A program made the position numbers and the translations under genes. The notes under the pieces were generated by a model that saw only the letters and a program-made list of their open reading frames with translations, made no database searches and was not told where the DNA came from. A stretch of 64,000 bases of DNA from an endosymbiont of Escarpia spicata (GTDB lineage: Bacteria; Pseudomonadota; Gammaproteobacteria; Chromatiales; Chromatiaceae), in contig QFXE01000020.1 of the NCBI GenBank assembly GCA_003349915.1, positions 168,251 to 232,250 on the forward strand, read 5' to 3'. Positions 29,542 through 37,579 of this stretch are shown in pieces. Every line of letters begins with the position of its first letter. Position 1 is the first letter of the stretch.

Positions 29542-31152
29542 GTGCATCTACGCAATCTCTATCTCGAGAAGCCCCAACTCATGTTGTTTGTTGGGGGCTT
29601 GCTCTACTACCTTACATTTTTCAATTACGGCATTGTTCTGGATGATGAAGGTTTTTTTCTTATGGGTGCCTCATCGATCACCGAGGGATCCTGGCCTATT
29701 GCAGACTTTTTCTCCTACCCGCCATTGAGCTATTTTCTGCTTGCCGGTTTTAACCAGCTATTTGGCGAAGGCGTGCTGACAGAACGAATTTTACTTGTAT
29801 CAATACTGCTGTTGAATGCGCAGCTGTTGCTCTATATCTCCAGGTCTGCCCTGCCTGCACTCTGGGCACCGCTACCCGTAATTCTCTATACCCTTGCTCC
29901 TGGCCCCTGGTACAAGGTGATCTTTATCGCCTCAATCATCTGGGTACTGGCTGGCCTGCTCTACTATTTGAAGCGCCCCAACAGTAAACGCGCGGCGCTG
30001 ATTGGCTTTTTGATTGGAGCCGCATTTATATCGCGCCATCAGGCTGGAATCATCACCCTCATACTTGGTTTTGGCACCCTCCTCAGTCAGGCTATAGGCA
30101 ATGAACTTGATCGGTCCACCCGCAATAGGAGGGAAATCTGGATTACATTCGGCAAACAGCTATTCTCCATGCTTTCTCTGCTTATCATTATATTGAGCCT
30201 TATGGCTCTGGCGTATGTTATTGCCGGCAAATGGGACGCTCTCATCAGCAATATAAACCTCTACTACTGGCAAAATCATGGCAGAGAGGTAATGGGAAAG
30301 CAGGGGATTATTTCACGATTCAATCCATTTTCACTTTTTACCAGACCGCAAGCAGAGCAGTGGTTTTACGCGCTCGGCGTTGCTGGCGCATTTACTCTTT
30401 TTCTAACTCATCTCCACAAGTTTTTTCTCTCGAATACAAACCGGGCAAAAAACCAGCTCCGGCTGGTTATTGCGGTAACTGCCATCGGCACCCTGGCCTA
30501 TACCTACCTCTTTGTCTGGAACTCCAGAATGCTCTCCAGCTTTGCTGTAATCTACATTGTCTGGAGCATTATCCTGTCTGACATCCACCTAAAATATATA
30601 CATTCAGGAAATATCAGGCTTTCGAGATGGGTGCCAATTGCCGGCATCTTCACTGTTAGCCTATTCGCTATCTGGTTCTGCCGTGTTCACATCTACTCAG
30701 GAAGCCTGACTGTACGTTTTTTCCCAACGACCGAACTGGATCATCCACTCATGAAGGGAATGCATATCTACAGCAGGCAACAGGCAGACATCACACGCAT
30801 GATGGAACTCACCGCTGAGAACAAGGCCGCAACCCTCATCCCAATGTCGGAAGCAACGACCATGTCCTATCTTTCTGGTCTGAACAATCCAACCTTCTAC
30901 CGCCTGTTTACCACCGAATTCGGCGCTCCTGGTGAACCGCAGACCGTACTGCAAGAGATAGAAAACAACTGCATAGACTATTTTGTCGCCAGGCGAAAAC
31001 AATTCATGGCAGGAGGGGAAACGGGTTCAAATTTACGGGTTTACGCTCCCGAGATTCGCACGCATTTAATTAAATCCTATAGCGTCACACCCTTGGGGGA
31101 AAGATTTGTCCTACTAAGCCGGACAGCAGAATGTTCGGATAGCATGCAGTAA
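29542..31152 (+). CDS. GT39/PMT-like integral membrane glycosyltransferase
   Basis: About 536 residues with 10–12 helices. The first extracytoplasmic loop carries a paired-acid motif (GIVLDDEGFFLMG) typical of GT-C transferases that use polyprenyl-phosphate sugars. A soluble C-terminal part follows (about 415–535). The start could be GTG 29542, preceded by AAGG, or TTG 29518. It probably adds a sugar on the periplasmic side. It is AT-richer than the ubi genes. Confidence 0.65.
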   Translation: MHLRNLYLEKPQLMLFVGGLLYYLTFFNYGIVLDDEGFFLMGASSITEGSWPIADFFSYPPLSYFLLAGFNQLFGEGVLTERILLVSILLLNAQLLLYISRSALPALWAPLPVILYTLAPGPWYKVIFIASIIWVLAGLLYYLKRPNSKRAALIGFLIGAAFISRHQAGIITLILGFGTLLSQAIGNELDRSTRNRREIWITFGKQLFSMLSLLIIILSLMALAYVIAGKWDALISNINLYYWQNHGREVMGKQGIISRFNPFSLFTRPQAEQWFYALGVAGAFTLFLTHLHKFFLSNTNRAKNQLRLVIAVTAIGTLAYTYLFVWNSRMLSSFAVIYIVWSIILSDIHLKYIHSGNIRLSRWVPIAGIFTVSLFAIWFCRVHIYSGSLTVRFFPTTELDHPLMKGMHIYSRQQADITRMMELTAENKAATLIPMSEATTMSYLSGLNNPTFYRLFTTEFGAPGEPQTVLQEIENNCIDYFVARRKQFMAGGETGSNLRVYAPEIRTHLIKSYSVTPLGERFVLLSRTAECSDSMQ

Positions 31153-31272
31153 AGCAGCGTAGAATGGCACCAGGCATCTTTCTCTGGGAAAATATCCAGT
31201 TAAATCATTGAAAGTACCATAAGCGGTAGCGAAATGTGGAACAAGCTATAAGCTGCATGATGGTGGGGCACA

Positions 31273-32106
31273 CTAGCTGGACAGGTTAAGCATACTTCGC
31301 ACCTCGGCAGGTGTTGCTATCGGACGCCCCAAGGCATCAATAATTTTTCGCATGCGCGTTACCAACATCGCGTTAGTTGCCAAACAGGTGCGGCTTTCAT
31401 CGAACCAGATGTTATCCTCTAAACCAATTCGAATACCATCTGCTGCAACGGCACCGATAGCGTTCATATTGAGTTGCGCATCTCCAATGCCGGTAACAGA
31501 CCAGAAAGATTGCTTCGGCAGTTCGGAAACAATCAACCCCAAATGCAGTAATTTGGCTTGGGCTGCCGCTATATTTCCCAGTAAAATATTGAAATAATAT
31601 GGCGGCTCAATTAATTCTTTGCGGATTAAATAGTGGGCGAAATTTACCATACCCAAGTCAAAGATTTCCATTTCTGGCTTAATGCCCTTGTCTTGCATGG
31701 CTTCTGCCAAGCGCATAATCATGTTTGGGCTGTTGACACTGGCTTCCCTGTTAAAATTGACAGAACTCAATGTCAAACTTCCCATATCCGGTTTCGCAAT
31801 ACCGGTTAAATTCAGTACCTCAGATCGTTTTTCAAATTCATTAAAATTTCTTCCACTCGTAGTGGCAACGATAACCAGATCAGGGTGCTTTTCGCGAATG
31901 GCAGGAATTATCTTTTCATAATAGGAGTGCTTATAGGTAGGTAAACCTTCCTCATTCCGTGCGTGCAAATGCACCATACTTACACCCAAAGGTACACATT
32001 CCAGAACATCTCTTACTATTTCATCCGGGTCTATCGGCACATGCGGCGTTTGTGACTTTATTGGAATCATACCCGTTGGAGCCAGGTTGATAATCAATTT
32101 GTTCAA
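31273..32106 (-). CDS. BKACE (DUF849) family beta-keto acid cleavage enzyme
   Basis: A 277-residue TIM-barrel protein with APTGMIPIKS near the start, zinc-binding His46 and His48 in VHLHAR, and the late GIRIGLEDNIWFD block with the third metal ligand. Characterised family members condense a beta-keto acid with acetyl-CoA to acetoacetate and a new CoA ester. Its substrate here is unknown. It sits one base after the NeuD/PglD-like acyltransferase in a four-gene minus-strand unit, so it may supply or process an acyl group for the glycan. Confidence 0.85.
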   Translation of the reverse strand: MNKLIINLAPTGMIPIKSQTPHVPIDPDEIVRDVLECVPLGVSMVHLHARNEEGLPTYKHSYYEKIIPAIREKHPDLVIVATTSGRNFNEFEKRSEVLNLTGIAKPDMGSLTLSSVNFNREASVNSPNMIMRLAEAMQDKGIKPEMEIFDLGMVNFAHYLIRKELIEPPYYFNILLGNIAAAQAKLLHLGLIVSELPKQSFWSVTGIGDAQLNMNAIGAVAADGIRIGLEDNIWFDESRTCLATNAMLVTRMRKIIDALGRPIATPAEVRSMLNLSS

Positions 32107-32107
32107 T

Positions 32108-32752
32108 TCAAGCAGCCCCCTTTTTCAGAACGGCTGCCGGCACACCAACAACCGTGAAAAAAGCAGGAACATCTTTTGTTACTACCGAGCCTGCCCCCAC
32201 TACCGCCCCTTCACCAACTGTACGCCCCAACATAATTGTGGCGCCGGCACCGATGAAAGCGCCTTTCTTTAAGTGGACACCACTACCAATTATCACTCCT
32301 GGCCCGATAAAGACATGGTCTTCTACAATAGCATCATGACTGATAATAGCGCCTAATCTGGCCGATACAAAGTTACCAATTTTAGCGCCACTACCGACCA
32401 GGCACCCTTGAGGCAAAATAATGCTTTCACCCACTTGCACATAATTCAAATCGACATCCGGATGAATCAGGCTCGCAAATTGACACCCATGATTTTGTAA
32501 AATCTCCGCAACTTTCTCACTTCTCGACCAGTGCCCACAGACATTATTAAATACAAAACAACCTTCTGGAATCCATTTCTCCAACATGTCCCGGCCGCCC
32601 AGCACAGGCACTTCGAAGTAGGAGGCCCCCTGCTTTTCAGGAGTGTCATCAAGAAAACCCAGCAGATCCCATGTCGCCTCTTTTTGATTGATTGCATCAA
32701 TCAATTTAATTAAATCAAAATAGGATGCACCAAAAACAATGAGTTTCTTCAT
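32108..32752 (-). CDS. NeuD/PglD-family sugar acyltransferase
   Basis: A 214-residue protein: N-terminal Rossmann-like domain (MKKLIVFGASYFDLIKLI), then a left-handed beta-helix of hexapeptide repeats (about 110–195). The catalytic-type histidine appears as AIISHDAIVEDHVFIGPG, the same context as PglD. PglD acetylates a UDP-4-amino sugar to UDP-diNAc-bacillosamine. Such aminotransferases occur in this locus (43267, 45051), so it may complete that pathway or use another acyl-CoA. Confidence 0.82.
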   Translation of the reverse strand: MKKLIVFGASYFDLIKLIDAINQKEATWDLLGFLDDTPEKQGASYFEVPVLGGRDMLEKWIPEGCFVFNNVCGHWSRSEKVAEILQNHGCQFASLIHPDVDLNYVQVGESIILPQGCLVGSGAKIGNFVSARLGAIISHDAIVEDHVFIGPGVIIGSGVHLKKGAFIGAGATIMLGRTVGEGAVVGAGSVVTKDVPAFFTVVGVPAAVLKKGAA

Positions 32753-33468
32753 CGTCCGCGCCTAGTGTTTTTGGCATCCCGAAACCCCCAGATATAATGA
32801 GACGCATCCGGGCCAGCATGAACCAACAGATCCAGAATGCTTACATTATGGCTGAACGGTGGATGTAATTGTTGGTACTCCGGGTAATCTGAGTAATCTT
32901 TGAAAACCAGCTTAATTCCTGCCTCATCAAACAAGGAAGGCTCGATATAGTTTTTTGCAGTAGGACCAGAGAGATAATGAGTGATTCCTGTTGCCTTGCA
33001 TATTTCGATCAACCGTTCTGTTTTTATTCCGGTAACATTTAAGCTGCCTGCATTTATAAAGTCCGTTCTAATACCCAGATATTGTTGCGCAATTATTTTG
33101 ATAACATGCTGATTCACTTGAGATAGATTATCCCACTCCTCTCCTAAAAATATTTCATTTATAAGGGCTTCCACATAGTGGAAAAATGGGGCTTTTCCAT
33201 AATGATGCTTGAGGCTTTTATAGTGTTCTTTTTGCCAACGATACTGGTTTATTTCGACATCCTGAATGAGGCGACTTCGTTTTGCACCAACAGGCACAGT
33301 CAACCATAGCGGCCCCCGTTCCGTTTTTATTAAGTTACGATTACGCCAATCCCGAGTAGTGAACTGGACATCGTCCATAAAAACAAACAGATCCACATCA
33401 TGGACCATGTCAAAATATCCTTTCCATGGAAAGTAACTGGATTGGATAATTGCCCCTATTTTACTCAT
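32749..33468 (-). CDS. WbqC family protein
   Basis: A 239-residue protein with the WbqC-like hallmarks: IIQSSYFPWKGYFDMV, FVFMDDVQFTTRDWRNRN, LTVPV and YLSGPTAKNYI. The family occurs in O-antigen and flagellin-glycan clusters and is thought to modify amino sugars; its chemistry is not settled. It overlaps the acyltransferase start and the small ORF stop by ATGA each, so the unit sORF–wbqC–neuD–BKACE is tightly coupled. Confidence 0.85.
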   Translation of the reverse strand: MSKIGAIIQSSYFPWKGYFDMVHDVDLFVFMDDVQFTTRDWRNRNLIKTERGPLWLTVPVGAKRSRLIQDVEINQYRWQKEHYKSLKHHYGKAPFFHYVEALINEIFLGEEWDNLSQVNQHVIKIIAQQYLGIRTDFINAGSLNVTGIKTERLIEICKATGITHYLSGPTAKNYIEPSLFDEAGIKLVFKDYSDYPEYQQLHPPFSHNVSILDLLVHAGPDASHYIWGFRDAKNTRRGR

Positions 33469-33605
33469 ACTCCGGTCTTTATCATCCGTTCAAGGCACTT
33501 CGATCTTTCATATGGATCCTGAATGAAACCTAAGCCTGCCAGATAGCCAATCATACTGGCCGCCGTTGTGGACATAGCAAGATTTCCATAGGTTGGCAGC
33601 AACAC
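33465..33605 (-). CDS. Small unrecognised ORF or gene remnant upstream of wbqC
   Basis: From GTG 33605 the frame encodes 46 residues (MLLPTYGNLAMSTTAASMIG …) and its stop overlaps the WbqC ATG as ATGA. The composition is protein-like, with a Gly/Ala-rich helix and a Glu/Lys/Arg-rich end, and an in-frame ATG (33573–33575) could also serve. The open frame extends upstream of the GTG without a start. It may be the 3' remnant of a larger enzyme, or a small coupled gene. Confidence 0.4.
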   Translation of the reverse strand: MLLPTYGNLAMSTTAASMIGYLAGLGFIQDPYERSKCLERMIKTGV

Positions 33606-33633
33606 TCGCGTAGCTTTAAATAACAGCCTCCAT

Positions 33634-35358
33634 TCATTTTAAGGTACAACGCTTTAAATCAAATATTTCGCCTTTTTTATATTCAAGAATTTCTACATCT
33701 TTTTGGTAGTGTTCGCGCATAAAAATAACCAAACGCTCTATTCTTTCTGCTGACCCTGAAATAAGAACATCGTCGTTTGTGCAAATTGAATACTCGAAAT
33801 TATTGATGCCGTACTCTTTAAGCACATCCTGAACGTATGGCATCTTTGATGCCCAGCCAATGCTAACCATCTTTATTGAGGATAGATCCTTCGCGCTCCT
33901 AAAAGGCAATACCAGTGACGTATAGCTAGGAAGTCCTGCCAAAAAAACGTAGACGTGTTGGTCATCAACAAAATCATAATCCTGAATATAGCGCTCCAAA
34001 TTATGCGACTTAATATAATTTCCCACATAGCCAAAGATCAACATCGCCATTGAAAGCACGATAAATAGTCCTCGCGCAGCCGTGTTTATCAGCACCCCTT
34101 TTTCTTCAGAAGAATAGTCCTTTAATACAAATACCATGCCTCCCATCAATATATACATGCCGAGATATACGCGAAATGGAGGGATCTTTATAACAAATGA
34201 TATTATTAAAAATATCAGCGCAAAAGCGCTCAACAAATAGATTGAGTGATTGAAAAGGCGGCCACCAGAAAACACCATGGCTAGCACAAGCAAATAAATA
34301 ATATATTTATAATATTGATCATGTAATCGGTACAACCCGGCAACGACCTCTTTTATACTCTCTGTTAAATTCTCCTTCTTTGAAACTATCGGAAAAAATA
34401 TTTTGTTATTTTTTTCAATACTGGCAAGAGAAAAAATCTCCTCGTTTGCAAACATCCAACTACGAAACATCAGGAAATCGTTCAGACTCCAATGATCACC
34501 TGTGGCAGACGATAAGGCTGAATCAATCTTTTCTCTCTCTCCTTCTCGCAAGGTGATAATCGCATTATCCTGCATTCCTGAACGTAATTTGTTTATTTTC
34601 AATGCTACATTGTGCCCTGGACTTTTCGCATAGAAATCTTTGTTTGCCAGCACACCGGCATAGACAATGGCACTCAGAAACAGCACTGAAACAATCATAC
34701 TGAGTAATATTCTATTATCTGTACTTCCAACATATCTCCTGAAAGCTATCGAAGTAATCAGGAACATTCCAAAAGCCATTACCAGCAATGCTGAATTTAT
34801 TCTTATCAGGCTTGCAATAAATACTGAAACAACGAAATAAACCAACCCTAAGTAACACCACTTCCGATTACCCGAGGTATAAGCCAATAGATAGGCAAGT
34901 ACCAAAAGACCACTTGATGCGAGAAATACGGCTGTTACTGTAAATTGAGGCTGGTAAAAAAGTATGGGAAAAAAAGCTAGGGAGAAAAAGAAAAGCGCTA
35001 GTTTGATCTGATAGCTGTGATATCGACCCTGACTAACAACCATAAACACGATCATTGCAATCGCATTAAGCACCGTAAAAAGCAGATCATACCAATGGAC
35101 TGTCGGATAGTGGCTGTACAACCACTTTAATACTACTCCATAAAGATAATTGATGAATAACAGATACTCGTTGGGTCCATAATCGTAAGCAAAGTATTTC
35201 CCACTCGCGTTAAGCCTCATCGAGATATCATCATTTGTCATGTAGTACGGGGTAAACAGATAGTAACTGACAAATAAAACGACTGATGCCGTTAGCAGTG
35301 CGAATATGGTCCGGTGTATCAGATCTTTCCTTTGATTAATCTGTCCCTGTAACATCAT
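33634..35358 (-). CDS. Polytopic membrane protein, GtrII/GT-C-like glycosyltransferase candidate
   Basis: About 574 residues with roughly 11–12 helices followed by a soluble C-terminus (about 440–574). The first periplasmic loop has PYYMTNDDISMRL, an acidic pair placed like the catalytic DD/DE of GT-C and GtrII-type transferases. The start is taken at ATG 35358 (MMLQGQINQRKDLIHRTIF), because the longer reading frame adds a non-conserved head. The gene is markedly AT-rich compared with the rest of the window, suggesting acquisition. The GtrB-like enzyme at 40392 could provide its lipid-linked sugar. Confidence 0.6.
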   Translation of the reverse strand: MMLQGQINQRKDLIHRTIFALLTASVVLFVSYYLFTPYYMTNDDISMRLNASGKYFAYDYGPNEYLLFINYLYGVVLKWLYSHYPTVHWYDLLFTVLNAIAMIVFMVVSQGRYHSYQIKLALFFFSLAFFPILFYQPQFTVTAVFLASSGLLVLAYLLAYTSGNRKWCYLGLVYFVVSVFIASLIRINSALLVMAFGMFLITSIAFRRYVGSTDNRILLSMIVSVLFLSAIVYAGVLANKDFYAKSPGHNVALKINKLRSGMQDNAIITLREGEREKIDSALSSATGDHWSLNDFLMFRSWMFANEEIFSLASIEKNNKIFFPIVSKKENLTESIKEVVAGLYRLHDQYYKYIIYLLVLAMVFSGGRLFNHSIYLLSAFALIFLIISFVIKIPPFRVYLGMYILMGGMVFVLKDYSSEEKGVLINTAARGLFIVLSMAMLIFGYVGNYIKSHNLERYIQDYDFVDDQHVYVFLAGLPSYTSLVLPFRSAKDLSSIKMVSIGWASKMPYVQDVLKEYGINNFEYSICTNDDVLISGSAERIERLVIFMREHYQKDVEILEYKKGEIFDLKRCTLK

Positions 35359-35555
35359 GATCCTTATCGATAAATAGTTTTGATCCAAACACCAAGACCT
35401 ATAATGATGGCCCTTGTCAGGCCTGGCGGTTAACAGCAAGCTGATGACAACTGACCATGCCTGACACATAATTCACCTTGGTTGAACCCAAAGCATGCTA
35501 ACAGACACTAACCCTGTAGTCGCCTTACCCAATTTTTTTCGAAGGCCGTAACACT

Positions 35556-36818
35556 GTGAACCCTGAACAACTACTGCTCGTCCTCGGCGCCGGTCGCTAC
35601 CAGCTTCGTCTAATCAAACAAGCTGAAAAGCGAGGCATCCGCACCGTCATATCGGACTATCTTACTGACTCACCGGGTCGTGCCTTCTGCAGCTATCAGA
35701 CCATGACGGATATGATGGATATCGATGCCAACATCGCTCTGGGACGCGAGTACGGAGTCGCCGGGGTCATCACTTCAGGCACCGATCAGGCTTTGAACAC
35801 CATGGCGGCAACCGCCGATGCCTTGCAGCTCCCCTGCTACCTCACCCCTCAGGCAGCAAACATCTGCACCAACAAACAGGCAATGACACAAGCGATGGAA
35901 CAGGCGGGACTACCGCGTCCCCGCTCACTGATCGTCAGCAGAGAGAAGCCAATTCAGGCCAAGGCCATGCACCTTCACTACCCGGTGGTCATCAAACCAA
36001 CCGATGCCCAGGGCCAGCGCGGCACCAGCGTCATAGAGACACCGGACAGGTTCAGCAGGGCGATAGAGGCCGCCCTCGACGCATCTCGTAGCGGCAACGC
36101 CATTATCGAGGAGTTCATCGTCGGCCCGGAGATCACTGTCTGTGCCTGGCTCCACAATGGGGATGCCACCATTCTGATGGTAACGGACCGGGTCACCTAC
36201 AATGCGCCACCTGCCGTGGGCGTCTGCTTTCAACACGTATTTCCCAGCCGCCATGCGGCCCAGCTGACCGGAGAGATACGCTCATTGATGATCGACTTGG
36301 GCGCAGCCTACGGTGTCAGCCATGGCCCGTTGTATGTGCAGATGATCGTCGGCCATGAGCAACTCTATTTCGTCGAGGGAAGCTGCCGGGTAGGGGGGGG
36401 TCACGAGGACAGCCTGATCCCGCTCGTCACAGGCATCAACATTACCGAACTCCTCATCGACCTGGCACTGACTGGCAGGGCCGCTCCCTTGGATTACAGT
36501 TTTGACCCGCAAAAGGTGAAGTGTCACGCTCTGGTCAACTTCATCCTCGCCCAGCCTGGCAGCATTACAGCCCAGTCACTACCCAACCCCGATACGACCG
36601 AGGGACTGGTGGAGAACGGCTACTACTATCGGAAAGGATACGAGCAGAGGACAATCGTCAACGCCCTCGGCCGGATCGGTTATTTTATCTGCACGGCACC
36701 CGACCGGGAGATGCTGATGCAGCGGGCCAGAACCCTCTATGATAACCACCATGTCAACAACGATACCGGCAAAGAAATGGTCTTCTGGCCGGACGACCCG
36801 CACATGATTGGTCGCTAA
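35556..36818 (+). CDS. ATP-grasp ligase
   Basis: A 420-residue carbamoyl-phosphate-synthase/PurK-like ATP-grasp enzyme. An N-terminal preATP-grasp fold (LLVLGAGRYQLRLIKQAEKRG), ATP-binding lysine in YPVVIKPTDAQGQRG, NAIIEEFIVGPEI and the metal loop YFVEGSCRVGGGHE are visible. Such enzymes join a carboxylate to an amine (or thiol) through an acyl phosphate. It starts with GTG and converges on the ComA gene, overlapping its 3' end by four bases. It could couple the sulfonated acid made by the opposite operon to an amino sugar, but that is inference. Confidence 0.8.
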   Translation: MNPEQLLLVLGAGRYQLRLIKQAEKRGIRTVISDYLTDSPGRAFCSYQTMTDMMDIDANIALGREYGVAGVITSGTDQALNTMAATADALQLPCYLTPQAANICTNKQAMTQAMEQAGLPRPRSLIVSREKPIQAKAMHLHYPVVIKPTDAQGQRGTSVIETPDRFSRAIEAALDASRSGNAIIEEFIVGPEITVCAWLHNGDATILMVTDRVTYNAPPAVGVCFQHVFPSRHAAQLTGEIRSLMIDLGAAYGVSHGPLYVQMIVGHEQLYFVEGSCRVGGGHEDSLIPLVTGINITELLIDLALTGRAAPLDYSFDPQKVKCHALVNFILAQPGSITAQSLPNPDTTEGLVENGYYYRKGYEQRTIVNALGRIGYFICTAPDREMLMQRARTLYDNHHVNNDTGKEMVFWPDDPHMIGR

Positions 36819-37579
36819 CTTTCAACGCCATGAAAATGGCTGATGGTATCGCTCCTCAAGCCCAGGCGCAGGGTTTCGACGCCGATGACCGTCTCTGGCG
36901 AGATGTTTCCCAAGTTTACATTTGCACCAAACTTCTCTACGAACCACGCCTGTTGATCTTTCAACGGCGCTTCCCAGAGTATGTCATCCGGTGATATATC
37001 CAGGGTAAGTTCATCCACAAGACCGGTGCGAATCTCCTTCGACTGGCGGTAGAGTCCCACAGTGCCCGACTCCCGACCCTCGGCAATCACCTTCCAGGCC
37101 CCGGCTTCCAGCTCCTCTTTCATTGCCTTAACCCAAAGCCTTGGCGCCACAACCGTCAGGTCATCCTTACTGCCGAATTCAGACAGAACGATAAAACGCT
37201 CGGCAATGCTGCTGATCGCATCCAGCTTCTCCTGATGCTCGATATCAATGGAACCATCTGAGACCTCGATCATCTTTATGCCAAGGACCTCGGCGCGGTC
37301 GAGCAACTCTGCAACTTTGTTCTGTAGGACAGCCAACTCAAACAGCGTCCCCCCGAGGCAGACAGGAATACCCCAGCGGGTATAAAGGGCCACCTTCTCT
37401 TTCAGGCCAGGCGTGATAACGGAGGTACCCCAACCCAGCTTTACATAGTCGATATAGTCAACGGAGCCATCAAGGGTATTCTCCACCTGCTGCGGGGAGA
37501 GGCCGCTGTCCAACATCATGGTAATGCCAGCATTTCTGGGCTTGACCGATCGCTTCGGCAAATTGAACAGATCTCTCAT
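36815..37579 (-). CDS. comA-like: Phosphosulfolactate synthase-like protein (ComA family)
   Basis: A 254-residue TIM-barrel protein matching ComA, which adds sulfite to phosphoenolpyruvate to give (R)-2-phospho-3-sulfolactate. Conserved blocks are YVKLGWGTS (46–53), CLGGTLFE (74–81), IEVSDGSI (104–111), VIAEGRESGTVG (164–175), LWEAPLKDQQAWF (201–213) and VNLGNI (221–226). Known ComA roles are coenzyme M synthesis and sulfolactate formation in Bacillus spores. Here it overlaps the lyase gene by ATGA and ends the array GT2–flavoprotein–lyase–comA inside a polysaccharide locus. Function as a C–S bond-forming enzyme is very likely; the end product is not known. Confidence 0.9.
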   Translation of the reverse strand: MRDLFNLPKRSVKPRNAGITMMLDSGLSPQQVENTLDGSVDYIDYVKLGWGTSVITPGLKEKVALYTRWGIPVCLGGTLFELAVLQNKVAELLDRAEVLGIKMIEVSDGSIDIEHQEKLDAISSIAERFIVLSEFGSKDDLTVVAPRLWVKAMKEELEAGAWKVIAEGRESGTVGLYRQSKEIRTGLVDELTLDISPDDILWEAPLKDQQAWFVEKFGANVNLGNISPETVIGVETLRLGLRSDTISHFHGVES

